From: Diphasiastrum complanatum | Lineage: Eukaryota > Streptophyta > Lycopodiopsida > Lycopodiales > Lycopodiaceae | DNA: 64,000 bases | Assembly: GCA_029204225.1 (NCBI GenBank) | Contig: CM055111.1 | Location: 13,539,477 to 13,603,476, forward strand | Reading direction: 5' to 3' | Part shown: in pieces, positions 10,103-22,450 of the stretch | Position numbering within the stretch: position 1 is the first letter of the stretch | Layout: every line of letters starts with the position of its first letter | Notes under the pieces: generated by a model | What the model saw: only the letters and a program-made list of their open reading frames with translations | What the model was told of the DNA's origin: nothing | Databases searched by the model: none | Translations under genes and position numbers: made by a program

Positions 10103-10620
10103 TGTATAAGCAATAGTACACATGACAACAGCCGCCACAATCTACCCAAGACGACGCAACATCTCTATTTTCTTTTGTACATACATCTACACTAATGAAA
10201 ATTATATATAGATGATGACCATTGTAGTATACAATATGAGAAAATGATCAAAGATAGACACTGTAGATGCTTTCACACATCTATTCTTGTTTTCAGACTG
10301 ATTGTCAGAAATAAGCTCATAGCTTTTATCGAGTAGAGTTAGCTTCTTGAGCATGCGATTTCGTTCGCAATTGTCTTGTGCTCATAGCATCTATCTGACT
10401 TGTATTTTCATACATTTATTTGAATCAACTATTGTCTTGTTATTGCGTTTAAATCTTTGTCAGCGTTGCATGCTTTTGCTATTTCGTTTTATGTCTGACT
10501 CTCTTGTTGTTTTGTCTGACTGTTTTCTGTTCTCGCTTCTGCAAAGTGCAAACACATTTTCTTTGTGTTTGCCTACATGACCTATTGTGATCCGCGTAGT
10601 GTACGCACTGAGAAGATTTC
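10103..10620 (+). mobile_element. T3 LTR-like block, second copy
   Basis: TATATATAG at 10203-10211. Compared with 2861-3420 it lacks about 75 bp just after AATAGTACAC, as does the minus copy at 60111-60610. The rest is nearly identical. Confidence 0.55.
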
Positions 10621-11451
10621 CACCACCATCTCCCATAAAATTTATTCTCTCACTAGGTTAAAAAAGAAATCCACCAATGGACCCCATCTTCCTAAAGACT
10701 TGTATTATTGATGTACTTTTCACCCCTCTTTAAGTTATGTTCCAAAATTTGTCTCACTAGCTACTCACTTGATGTTCACAAAGACACAAGTGGCAAGATC
10801 CTCTTGATCTTTGTTCAAAAGAACACTTAAGAAGGATTCTACAAAACAATGCTCAAAAAATTGGAATTGATTTGAACCTAGAAACTCACAAAGGTTTCAC
10901 TTGTTTTGATTATCTCAAATTTTGCTTCTATCCCTCTCAATGGACTTCTAGCCACAATTCTTACACTCCCTCACAAAGATGAAATGAAGATAAGATGAGA
11001 TTCTATCCAAGCTTATCAAATCAAGTCAATTTTCAAAATTTTTGGACAAAAACATGGCTAAAACTTACTCCTTCCTCTTGATGGTTGTTCAAGAGCTATA
11101 AATCACTTTTAGAGGGCTTTATCCCAGTCTAAATTGATTAGATTTGAGGACACTAAGTCCAATCCAATCAATGGCATACAAACATTGATGCGTTTCCTAG
11201 ATCTAGCACCAAAAACCTCACCAAGATCAATCGCTATGAAATTCTTTGGATCTGATAAAAAATGAAGATTATTTTGAGGTACAAAGTTGTCCACACGTGG
11301 GAATAGTACAGAATCTGACCTAACCAAGTTTGGTCTCCAAATATTCACCCCTTCTATCAACTTCAAGTTGGCCCTCCAATTCTAACTTTTAGCACCAAAA
11401 ACTTGCTAAAATTGGATTGTATAAATGATCAATGATTAACTCTTGTACCTT
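10621..11451 (-). mobile_element. M1 internal region with 85-codon gag-like ORF
   Basis: On the minus strand the order is primer-binding site, then ORF 11366-11109 (contains NIWRPNLVRSDSVLF, FLSDPKNFIAIDLGE, ARSRKRINV), then non-coding sequence to about 10621. The ORF ends at a TAG shared by most copies. Its fixed place after the primer-binding site suggests the start of gag, but no gag domain is visible and it is far shorter than a full gag. Confidence 0.55.
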
Positions 11452-11463
11452 GCTCTGATACCA
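11452..11463 (-). other. Primer-binding site (tRNA-Met type), minus strand
   Basis: GCTCTGATACCA here is the complement of TGGTATCAGAGC. The LTR-like end TGGTAAAGTAC follows at 11464 on the plus strand. Confidence 0.85.
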
Positions 11464-12217
11464 TGGTAAAGTACAATATTTTTAACCTTACTTGACCCTA
11501 TTAATGACTCCCAAGAGGGATTGATTGATTGATTATAGCTTGAATGCAAAACTAGATGACAAAACTTGATCTAGATTAGCAATTCTACACACATCAATCA
11601 AGAGCAATAAAAAATTATTGGTATACATGAAAATCCAACCCCCACGTGTGTGGTACAATCTCCAGCATGACCTAAAATCATAAATTATCATAAAAACAAG
11701 TTATCTTATCATTTGGATCACAAAAAATACACGTATCGTAATGAAGAAGTCAAGATTACCAAACCGCTCTAAAAAATTATAAGGCATTACTATGGAATGG
11801 TGAATAGTATGTAAGAAAGCTCTTCCCCACCTCAAGTTATGTGAAAATCCAATATGTAATAAGAAAGTTGATTGAGCATTTTTGCCCTAATCTTTTATCT
11901 AACCTAACCCTAGAGTTTTGCCAAGTTGGTGGCTAGGTAGATCAACCACCTCCATGATATTTTGGAATCCTACTAATTATGATTGACGAATCATAAAATT
12001 ATAAATTTTTATGATTGACAAATTATAAATAGACACTTAATTGTCATTAGAAGAGTATAAGGAAATGTGATGATTCTTATATATGGTGAGTAATTTGTGA
12101 TCTATTGAATGAGTCAAAAATTTTGGTCAGTTAAGGTACGTATCTCACACATACATTCTCATTAAGTAAATTGTTTTTACTTGTAGAGAGTTTGCTTAAT
12201 TCAGTGATGAAACTCTA

Positions 12218-12260
<43 letters not shown>

Positions 12261-12690
12261 AATTGATGAAGAGCAAGAGATGTTGTAGTGTGAAAAACAT
12301 AGGGGAGACTGCTCAAATACAGAGTTGCATCTACATTATTGTAACTCCTTGTACTTTTGCACGTTCACTAAGACTTGTCCAAGAGCCCTTCTATTCACTG
12401 ATTGTTAATACCAATCTACTCTGAACATGTGTTGTATTCTCTTGAATCACATAAGTCTATTATCTCTTTCTTTCAAATTTACGTGGTAACATCCTGATCA
12501 AAACTATTGCATTCTCAGATGTCTACTAAATTAGTAGCATGGTTTTCATAGATACTCTTTGATCAAATCAATCAATTTTCAAACTTTTTAAGTGCAAGAT
12601 CTCTAAAATGTTATTGTACAATCACTATTAAAAAATCATTTTTCTTGTTTGCCTTGGCTGCTCAACTTTTGTTATTAGAATCTCGATCCA
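11464..12690 (-). mobile_element. M1 LTR-like block, full copy
   Basis: On the minus strand it ends TTGTACTTTACCA next to the primer-binding site. It carries a TATATAAG box (12077-12086 region) and a CA/TG microsatellite. The same block is at 45251-46538 (+) and, with an internal deletion, at 58261-59084 (+). The 5' LTR boundary and a TSD could not be located; homology runs without a break into the spacer next to copia integrase. Confidence 0.65.
12221..12258. repeat. (CA)19 microsatellite
   Basis: A perfect CA run inside the M1 LTR. The two other full M1 copies have the complementary TG run at 45706-45740 and 58689-58713 with different lengths. Confidence 0.95.
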
Positions 12691-13232
12691 TCTACTGTAG
12701 TTTGACTCAAGGCCTAATTCGAATGTTGTTTAACTTCATCTTCAAGACATCATGCTGGATTGTTTTGCTGTCTGATACTATGTTTGAAGCGCATCCCATC
12801 CATCTCTTGCCATTACATCATCATTAATATGGGCATTGGAGCCTATCCTTCTCTAGTAGGTTTATTAAGGATAGCTCCTATTGTGCCCTCTTATCAAATG
12901 AACTCATATCAACAAGAGTTGTTGGTCATTACTCCACTTCTATCACAATGTCCCAAAACTCTTTCTCCATCAGATTGCTATTCATTTTATATTTTCAAAT
13001 GCTATAGTTGGATACCCATTCAATTTACTAGCTTCACCAAGTACAGATTCATCCACTCCTACCGTTTTTCCAAAAATAGCCCTCAATGCCACTTCTAATG
13101 GCTCATCGAATGCCTTTGATAGTGATTGCAAGGTTTGCAAACCAACTTCAAGGCCAAAAAGTCTTCTAGGCCCACTTGCTAGTTATTTTGTCCTAACAAG
13201 CCAAAAACAGCTCGGAATTGTCGAAACGCTCC
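12691..13232. repeat. M1-copia spacer, second copy
   Basis: Same spacer as 4191-4690. A plus-strand 112-codon frame (12760-13098) is open but unrecognised. It carries an extra stretch containing AAAAGTCTTCTAGG compared with 4191-4690. Confidence 0.45.
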
Positions 13233-14190
13233 AATGTGGCATCATTGACTATCTTGCTCTTAAAATGGTCTGGTTAAACCTTCGATCTGCTTTCTCCTTG
13301 CAATCTGGCACACTATGTTTAGGAGAAATTGTACTTATAGAATACATTCCTTTTTTGTCCTTAAACTAGAAAAAATTAGCTTTCGAATGAGCACAAATGT
13401 TCTAGACATTGTTCATTTATATATATGTGCTCCAATACAACTCTGTCATTGCTTGATGCAAAGTATTTTATTGCCTTCATTGACGAATATTCCAGAAGAA
13501 CAGTTGTTTATTTCACTAAGAAAAAATCGGAGGCTTTCAAAATATTTTGACAATTCAAAGAGCGTGTAGAATATCAAACTAGTAAATGAATTAAAGCACT
13601 GAGGGCCAACAACGGGGGAGAATACATCTCTACCGAATTCAAGGAGTATTGCCTTAACAACGACATTGAGCAACAATACATTACCTCCTATTTGCCTCAT
13701 TCGAATGGTCTGCTCAGAGAAAGAACAGAACCTTAGTCGAATCGGCAATGTGTATGCTTTTCCATGCGACACTTCCGAAGTCCTTTTGGGCTGAAGCAGT
13801 TTCCACTACAGCCTATATTCAGAACATATGTCCTACTAAAGGTCTCTCAGACAAAACACCATATGAAGTTTGGACAGGCTCCAAACCATCATTATGAAAC
13901 TTACAAGTTTTTGAATGTATCGCGTATGCGCAAATTCCACATGATCTCAGGAAGAAACTCGACTTCCAAAGTATCAACTCTATTTTCATCAGCTACACTA
14001 CTTCAAATAAAGTTTATAAGTTGTATGATCATGTCAAGTCGAAGATATTTACTAGCCGCGATGTCATCTTCATCGGAGATCAGTTTATCGACCTCAAAGG
14101 TAAGGGCAAAGCTCATATAGCCAAACTATCAGACTATTCCGAATTATCGAACTTTCCAGTTCTCAAATCAACTATTCCTATCCAAGGTCC
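13233..14190 (+). pseudogene. Ty1/copia integrase, degenerate, second copy
   Basis: Pre-integrase trace, then the core with FIDEYSRRTVVYF-like residues split over frames, then the C-terminal part (13764-14120 region) with SPFGLKQF in one frame and TSRDVIFIGDQFIDLKGKGK in another. Several frameshifts and stops. Layout and lesions are as in 4691-5640. Confidence 0.8.
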
Positions 14191-14206
14191 TAGCTCATCT
14201 ACTCCA

Positions 14207-14891
14207 TGTTGGATTATTCTTCATCCAACTGTTTATCTAGCTCCACGGAATTTCTCGTGTCTTTATACAGTCTGCAGAATCACAAGTGTTTTTACATAGT
14301 CTGCAGAAATACTCGGAGTTTGGCAACAGCGTCGCATTTTCTCTCTCTACAAACTCGATAGTGTCGCTTGTCAGGAATCTCATGTAAGAATGTAGTGTCG
14401 ACTTTTCACAATCAGAAAGTATTGTTGTTAGCTCTCTATCAAGCTTTCAAGCTTGAATTCTCTTGAGCATTCTAGCTCAGTCTTTTAGAGATTTTAGAGT
14501 TGCTATTGCGCTACTGCTTATCAGTAGAGTTGCTTATTTCAGACTTATTCTCAATTACTTAGAGACAACTTTAGAGTGCGTGATTTCTATCCACTATTGT
14601 CTTGCACTCATTAGCATCTGTTCTTGCTTTTCTGAATCAATAATATTTTCTTATTGCATTCAGTTTGTGTCAGAATGCATGCATCTCTGCATTGCTTTTG
14701 TAATTGATATAAATTGTCTGAGAATTCAATACTTTATATTTGGCCACGTAATCACTTAGTATCTAGCAAAAGTTAGTTGCTAAAGATTGGACATGATTTC
14801 CATCACTACTACTTTATTCAATTTTTGATAGGTGTACTCATGCATTGGAAGTAGGAAGTTTTCGCATTCTACTACTCAGCTATTTCTGACA
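14207..14891 (+). mobile_element. Nested solo LTR, internally deleted copy
   Basis: Starts TGTTGGATTATTC after CTCCA (14202-14206) and ends TCTGACA before TTCCA (14892-14896), a one-base decay of the TSD. It has 685 bp; about 350 bp are missing after GAATGTAGTGTCG (about 14401), including the TATA region. Confidence 0.8.
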
Positions 14892-14896
14892 TTCCA

Positions 14897-15265
14897 GATG
14901 AACAACTTATTCTGAATCCCTAGAAGATGATGTTGCAGTTCAACGACTACAACATGATGAGATTATCAACTTCACTCAATCCCTAGAAGATCGACAAGAG
15001 TCAGCAGGCCACCTATAAGGTATATCGACGAGTCTGCAACTTTCCTTATCCAAGAGTCGACTACTGTCGAAGAGGCACTCAGTCAGCCCGATTTTGATCT
15101 TTGGATAGAAGCTAGGGATAAATAGTACTCATCTCTCATCAAAAACCAGACTTGGAGTATTGGCGAATTACCTGCTAGCAAAAATGTAGTTGATTGCAAA
15201 TGGTTATTCAAAATCAAGTACAAGTCAGATGGAAGTATCTATCGAAGAAAGGCTCGACTTGTCAC
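14897..15265 (+). pseudogene. Ty1/copia RT N-terminal fragment
   Basis: Contains the PPIRYIDESAT, EALSQPDFDLWIEA, NQTWSIGELP and [10 protein letters not shown] motifs. A TAG interrupts the frame at about 15122. It stops at CGACTTGTCAC, where the R5 repeat begins. Confidence 0.8.
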
Positions 15266-15695
15266 ATTTTTGCCTTATGCCTTCCCTTAGCATAAGGGCC
15301 CAACGAATGGGCACTTTCTCATCGTAAAAACTTTCTATTTTTGTTGTAAAATTTTTTAACACACCTTCCGAGCAAAAGGTGCAGGTAAGAAAAGCTAATC
15401 TTGTTTACATACACCTTACAATGCTCGAAAGTTCCATGCCAAAAATATTGCAAAGGAAAAAAACAATTGCATGCATTCCTTGAGCAAGTTGCAAATTTTT
15501 CTTCACAAAATGAAATCCTTTTATGAATAATAGTCCTCAAATAATCCAAATGGTTTAAGAAAATACAAACTAGTTTCCTAGCACAAACCCATGCAAGCCT
15601 CCTTTGCAAGGTGGTGGTCTAGGGCTTGACCGTTAATTGGGCCTGTAGGGCTAGTCTCCGTTGTGGCTCACATATTTTAGTGCATGGCGCCCCAA
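15266..15695 (+). repeat. R5 dispersed repeat, joined to copia RT
   Basis: Shared with 41931-42356 in inverted orientation, including the exact junction with RT. Contains GCAAAAGGTGCAGGTAAG and an inverted partner CTTACAATGCTCG. A minus-strand 96-codon ORF is present but is not coding-like. I saw no convincing pol III boxes or terminal repeats. The type (SINE, MITE or LTR fragment) is unresolved. Confidence 0.55.
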
Positions 15696-17034
<1,339 letters not shown>

Positions 17035-17290
17035 TTTAAAACCTTTTTTGCCGTAAATTTATTCTTTCATGCACATTTTGGGCAAAAGATGGAAGTTTAG
17101 AAAGGTAAATTTTATTACATGTACCTTCCAATACCCAACAGGTGCCAAAAAAAAAAACAAGCACACAAATTTCGCTTGAGAAAGCACATCTGTTTTCATC
17201 TTTAAAATGTTAAAAGTGATTTTACATCACAGAAAAAAATTATATGCTTTTGAGGAATAAACAAAATTTACAACTTCATTATGGAAATTG
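17035..17290 (+). repeat. R5-like repeat, same subtype as 9033
   Basis: Same ATTTATTCTTTCATGCACAT and GAGAAAGCACAT blocks as 9051-9210, with a shorter A-rich centre. Non-coding. Confidence 0.5.
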
Positions 17291-17384
17291 GATGAGTTTT
17301 AAGACTACAGGCTTAAATAAATAAGTTGTCATAATTTGAAAGAAACTAGCCAAAAAAGGAAGTAGCTTTAGCACTGGGCAGTGG

Positions 17385-17456
17385 GCACAACCAGTGCTCA
17401 ACAAGTGTTCAGTAAAACTGGCACAACCAGTGCTCACAAGTGTTCAGTAAAATTGG
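17385..17456. repeat. 36-bp tandem duplication
   Basis: Two copies of GCACAACCAGTGCTCA(AC)AAGTGTTCAG..., differing by a 2-base indel and a few substitutions. Confidence 0.8.
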
Positions 17457-17519
17457 CAAAGTATAGGAACAAAATCACCATTAGTTTTGGGTAGGTCTCC
17501 CTCAGAGGAAGTCCACTCA

Positions 17520-17825
17520 AGGTTAGAAGGTCTTCCCTTAGCAGAGAAGGGCCCAACGAAGGGGCACTTTCTCAGTGTAAAAACTATTTAATGAACTATT
17601 TATTTTTGTAAATTTTTTTTAACACACTCCTTCCGAGCAAAAGGTGCAGGTAAGAAAAGTAATTTTTTTTTTACATGCACCTTACAATGCTCGAAAGGTC
17701 CATGTACAAAAAATTGCAAAGGAAAAAAACAATTGCACACATTCCTTGTGAGGAAGTTGCAAATTTTCTTCACAAAATGAAATCCTTCTATGAATAATAG
17801 TCCTCAAATAATCCAAATAGTTTAA
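17520..17825 (+). repeat. R5 repeat, partial copy
   Basis: It shares GGGCCCAACGAA, GAGCAAAAGGTGCAGG, TGCACCTTACAATGCTCG and AATGAAATCCTT blocks with 15290-15560. It ends abruptly at AACAAAATGCC, where T3 sequence begins. Confidence 0.55.
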
Positions 17826-18315
17826 CAAAATGCCCAACATAGTCAATAATACCTACAAAAGGTGTACACGTCAATCCCATAGAGCTTCAGATATCATGAT
17901 ACCATATGTGCATTTTAAAGCTAAAAGCGTTTTGTGTATTTGATGTATAATCAATAGTACACTATCAACAGCAACACGTCGGACTCCGAATAGTTGAAGG
18001 CTCCTCAAGTCCACTTCCTATATTGTGCAACCACTTGGACAATGACAACAACTGCCACGATCTACCCAAGACAACGCAACATCTCTATTCTCTTTTGTAC
18101 ATACATCTACACTGATGAAAATTATATATAGATGATGACCATTGTAATTTACAATATGAGAAAATGATCAAAGATAGACACTATAGATGCTTTCACGCAT
18201 CTATTCTTCTTTTCAGACTGATTGACAGAAATAAGCTCATAGCTTTTGTAGAGTAGAGTTAGCTTCTTCAGCATGCAATTTCGTTCGCAATTGTCTTGTG
18301 CTCATAGCATCTATC
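17826..18315 (+). mobile_element. T3 LTR-like block, 5' part (chimeric)
   Basis: It matches 2728-3200, including the TATA box (18123-18131) and the 75-bp segment missing from other copies. At GCATCTATC (about 18315) it switches to the downstream half of the 1-kb nested LTR. Confidence 0.6.
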
Positions 18316-18822
18316 TACGCTCTCATCAAGCAGATTGTTCACAATCAAAAAGTATTGTTTTTAGTTCTCTATCAAGCTTTCAAGCTTGAATTCTCTTGAG
18401 CATTCTAGCTCAGTCTTTTAGAGATTTTAGAGTTGCTATTGCGCTACTGCTTATCAGCAGAGTTGCTTATTTCAAACTTATTCTCAGCTACTTAGAGACA
18501 ACTTTAGAGTGTGTGATTTCTATCCTCTATTGTCTTGCACTCATTAGCATCTGTTCTTGTTTTTCTGAATCAATATTATTTTCTTATTGTATTCAGTTTG
18601 TGTCAGAATGCATGCATCTCTCTATTGCTTTTGTAACTAATATAAATTGTCTAAGAATTCAATACTTTATGTTTGGCTACGTAATTACTTAGTATCTAGC
18701 AAAAGCTAGTTGCTAAAGATTGGACATGATTTCCATCACTACTGCTTTGTTCAATTTTTGATAGGTGTACTCATGCTGGAAGTAGGAAGTTTTCACATTC
18801 TATTACTCACCTATTTTCAACA
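18316..18822 (+). mobile_element. Nested LTR, 3' half only
   Basis: From TACGCTCTCATCAAGC to the intact terminus TTTTCAACA, followed by CTCCA (18823-18827). The 5' half is replaced by T3 sequence. CAACA is the best match here to the inverted TGTTG start. Confidence 0.8.
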
Positions 18823-18827
18823 CTCCA

Positions 18828-19418
18828 GGTGAACAACGTATTCCGAATCCCAAGAAGATGATGTTGCAGTTCAACAACTACAGCATGATGAAAATTATCA
18901 ACTTCGCTCAATTCCTAGAAGATCGACAAGAGTCAACAGGCCACCTATAAGGTATATCGACGAGTCTGTAGCTTACCTTATCCAAGAGTCGACTACTGTC
19001 GAGGAGGCACTCAGTCAGCCCGATTTTGATCTTTAGATAGAAGCTAGGGATAAAGAGTACTCACCTCTCATCAAAAACCAGACTTGGAGTATTGGCGAAT
19101 TACCTGCTAGCAAAATGTAGTCGATTGCAAATGGTTATTCAAAATCAAGTACAAGGCAGATGGGAGTATCTATCGAAGAAAGGCTCGACTTGTCACCAGA
19201 GGATTTTCTCAGGTCCACAACATCAACTACACTGAGACTTTTAGTCACTAGTTAGTCATTTGCTACTGCAACAGATTTGGAAATACATCAAATGGATGTA
19301 CAGACAACATATCTTAATGGAGTTATCGAAGAAGACATCTACATGGTGCAACCCGAAGGTTACAATATCGAAGGTAAACACAATCATGTATGTAAACTCC
19401 ATAAAGCACTTTATGGCG
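18828..19418 (+). pseudogene. Ty1/copia RT fragment
   Basis: Motifs run from the linker through PPIRYIDES, EALSQPDFDL (then a TAG), [21 protein letters not shown] with the same stop and deletion, to MDVQTTYLNG and HKALYG. It is cut at 19418 and followed by unrelated sequence. Confidence 0.8.
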
Positions 19419-19846
19419 CACTTTTGAAAATTATTGTTTATAAACTTTATCTATGTAAGGAGCAGATTTGCTCTCTTGGCTATGAAGACTATCATTGATT
19501 GATCAAGACAGGTGAGCCTAGACAAGCCATTAGAAGAATGTTGTATCTTTCTAAAGGCTAGTTTGCACTATAATTGAGCTTTCAAAATTGATCAATTTAG
19601 GGACTAGTAAGGATAAGAATACCCATTCAGGGAATTCAAAAATTTCCTAGGTTGAATTCCTAAATAGGGAATGCAAACTAGGAAATTTCAAGTTGGAATT
19701 CCCTATATAGGGATTGTTTACATTTCAAATTCTTGAAAATCCAAAACATTATACAAAATATTACATGAATATGTTGTTGAGACACTCTATTCACTAAGGG
19801 CATGACAATGAATATATAGCAAGTAAATGTTCAATTCAGAAAATTT
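19419..19846. other. No gene; imperfect hairpin
   Basis: CTAGTTTGCA (19558-19567) pairs with TGCAAACTAG (19672-19681), and a GGGAATTC...TTTCCTAG arm (19630-19650) pairs with CTAGGAAATTTC...AATTCCC (19678-19703). This could be a small MITE, but no TSD is clear. Confidence 0.45.
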
Positions 19847-20273
19847 AAGACCATATTTAAACTAGAAGCTTTGAAGAAACAACAAGTTTTCCTACATTTC
19901 ACGCCTTAAATGCGATCTAGTATAATATGAAATAAATTCATGACATAATTGTAGATGCTTAATCAATGGGAGGTTGCTAAGGAATAAAAAAACGTACACT
20001 TCTTCATATTCATAACAAACAACTAGAGCTAAAAATATATAAATAACAGGTCCATATCTCATGCCTTTGAAAGCAAGAGTGTTAACCTTCCAATCTGCAA
20101 CTCGAACCATAGGATACTACATGACTTACGTTGTTCTAATTAAATTATCTTCAAAAGCAAAAGTGCTAAGCTTTCAAGAAGCCAGGCTCAAAAGGCGATG
20201 CAACATTGGGTAAGCTGCAGTAATCTCAATGTAAAATCATAGAGCATAAAATTAGACAATGAGATCGAGCGAT

Positions 20274-20279
20274 TTTATT
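20274..20279 (-). promoter_or_regulatory. Candidate poly(A) signal of GLP
   Basis: AATAAA on the minus strand, about 160 bp after the GLP stop codon. Position is typical of a plant 3' UTR; use is inferred. Confidence 0.4.
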
Positions 20280-20439
20280 TATCATTGAAGCAGAGCACGG
20301 AACCAAATGAATAATTTTTCAACAGAAATTATATATCTGTCTTACTTCAGACGTCGTCCTTAACTTATACATCGTGTGCACGAATGCTATATATATTAAG
20401 TCTCAGGGCATAGCTTTACTAAGATCACAATGTTGCTAA

Positions 20440-21116
20440 TTATGTTTTGCTGATCAGAGATCTGAGACGCTGCACATCCGCAGCGTTCAGCTGCAATGCC
20501 TTCTCTAACACGGCGTCATCGATAGGTGGGTTGGAGGCAAAGAGCGCCTTTGCAACTTGCGAGGTGCCTGGATTCTGGCTGTTGAGGCAGAGAAAGCCAC
20601 AGCTGCGCCGTAGCCGACATTGAGCTGGAAATGCACGAGGCCTCTGGGGAAGATGAACAGCTCCCCGGCTTTAATCGTTTGCGCGAAGAGTTTATTGTCC
20701 GGCGTGCTGGTGACGAAACCTACAAGGAGCGTGCCCTTTGCGAGGAAGAGAATCTCAGGGGCACGGGGGTGCACATGGGGAGGGTTGAGGCCGTGGGGTG
20801 CGAAGTCGATTCGAGCTGCGGAGACCCCCTGAGTGTTGAGACCTCTGAAGGTGAGGACGTTGGCCGGTGTGACTGCTACGCCGAGTGCATTGGAAGTATT
20901 TCCGGCTTTCTTCAGAGAATCAGATGCGAAGTCTGATGCTTGCACTTGAGCAGGATCTTTGCATGGAAATCCATTCACGTGGAGCTTTTAGGTGGTGTCC
21001 TTCACACAGAAGTCCTGTATTGGATCCTCGTCAGCAGCTAAGCTTCGCTGTGGGTGCAAGGCGGCCGTCGCTACGAAAACCAGAATCGCTAACCTCATCC
21101 AAAGAAATCCTGCCAT
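20440..21116 (-). pseudogene. Germin-like protein (cupin), near-intact pseudogene
   Basis: Minus-strand reading from ATG at 21116 to TAA at 20442-20440. A hydrophobic signal peptide (residues about 1-28, with RLAILVFVATAAL) is followed by the germin N-terminus (DPIQDFC, NGFPCK). Cupin motif 1 is NPPHVHPRAPE with the metal-binding His-x-His and Glu; motif 2 is GELFIFPRGLVHFQLN. The C-terminus resembles other GLPs (DVQRLRSLI). GLPs are secreted, metal-binding cell-wall cupins, some with oxidase or superoxide dismutase activity. Lesions: an in-frame TAA at codon 43 (20990-20988) and a 1-nt deletion near the C-terminal FSAS. The 677-bp length equals 226 codons minus one base. No intron. If both lesions are sequencing errors it could be a real gene. 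Confidence 0.9.
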
Positions 21117-21559
21117 GATATTCAATGCTTCTGCAGCAACCTCCTGATAATACTTTGATGAATGTATTTCTCAAGCCACAAATTCAATACTCTCTTAAAG
21201 AACAGAGAAAAGTCGTTGTAATTGAAGGTTAGATTGTGTTCGATCCAGGAGAGGTAAACAAGCGTGAACTATGAACGAATGCTTTGATTTCGTGATCTCT
21301 TCCCGCCTGCCCCTCGCCATTTATGCACCAAAGCCCGCCTGCTTGATATGGATAATCCACGATGATCACCAAGTCCCCACCCTTCTTCACGCTCACGAAA
21401 ATCTATCAGAGCGCGTCCCCCTGAGAAATGGCACACTTTTTGAGCTTGACTTGGCAAGCTCTACAAGTCAGCCATTAGTATCTCCCCCTTAGCAACTCCT
21501 TCAATACTTTCCACGGCACCAACTGTCAGAGTTTAACTACTTTTATCGATAATATAAAC
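21117..21559 (-). other. GLP upstream region
   Basis: No ORF of note. GC-richer than its surroundings, so it may be the ancestral GLP promoter. It is absent from duplication copy B. Confidence 0.4.
21318..21327 (-). promoter_or_regulatory. TATA-like element upstream of GLP
   Basis: GCATAAATGG on the minus strand about 200 bp before the GLP ATG, in a locally GC-richer stretch (21260-21480). It is the only TATA-like site I could pick out; weak evidence. Confidence 0.25.
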
Positions 21560-21633
21560 ACAATGACCTACTCCAGGACCAGACTTAACCAGGACCTGAA
21601 TAAGCGGAGTTTTACCTATTGGGCTAAGTTGTG

Positions 21634-21790
21634 TCACTCACCGGTTGAAGGTTGTTCAAGTGTCCCTACATTTGGGTTGCATTGGAAGATAGTAATTCCC
21701 ATGTCAAGGAAGACCCAAGCTAAGGAATGGGTAAGAGCCCACAATCTCAATCTGGATGAGGTGGAGTGATAAATTATAAAATATTCATAG
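21634..21790 (-). repeat. Short conserved repeat, copy 1
   Basis: The minus strand encodes FLDMGITIFQCNPNV. Related sequence is at 22270-22450 (-) and 23985-24190 (-), and in duplication copy B at 52620-52800 (+). The shared peptide pattern is D-x-x-x-T-x-x-Q-(C/W)-x-P. Unknown family. Confidence 0.4.
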
Positions 21791-22269
21791 ATAACAATCA
21801 CTTTATATCTAGGATTCACACATTCACTTGTGAAAATGTCATAAACAAATTCGTTTGGCCAATTTGGAACCGCTTTTGTACAAATCTCAAGTTAGTAGTT
21901 TTACATTGTTTCCATCGATTAATTGCTCATGAGATAGTTTAAGTAGTTTCAATCATAATTTTTGCTTTCCACTATATCATGATGCCTGGAGTGGATTACT
22001 TTCAATTCTTTTGCACCTACTCATAAGTGAAAGGTCCACACAATGGATAACTATTATTAACATCATCATAAGAATGGTGGGGTCCACTTCTTCCCCCTCT
22101 TGTTTCCAACAAGTTCTAATGGACTTAGTTCTCTTATTAGTATATCTAAATTTCTGATTATTAACTGCACCTAGAAGTGCAAGTAGAAGATCATAATCGA
22201 ACTTAACAACAACCAAGCCAGAAAATTACTAGGAGAAATCCAATCTAAAGAGAACAGTTGAAGTAAAGC

Positions 22270-22450
22270 ATGGACCTTTTGGTTCCTTTGTCCATTTGTG
22301 TTTCATGCTCGACAAATTATGCTAATATCACCAACAACACTGAAACATTAGTCCAATTATTAATTTACTGTTTTCCATTAAACTCTATAACATTTGGATT
22401 CCATTGGACAAGAGTATTTTCTATGTCAACGAATCTGATTGAAGCTAGGG
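22270..22450 (-). repeat. Short conserved repeat, copy 2
   Basis: On the minus strand it reads FVDIENTLVQWNPNVIEF in copy B and nearly the same here. It extends further than copy 1, ending with MDKGTKRSM. A plus-strand ORF at 22270-22605 overlaps it and is probably a shadow. Confidence 0.4.

Noticed and set aside
20620-21118. Plus-strand ORFs of 70-101 codons over the GLP
   Set aside because: Antisense shadows of the GC-richer GLP coding strand; the minus-strand reading has clear cupin motifs. The ORFs at 53306-53728 on the minus strand are the same in copy B.
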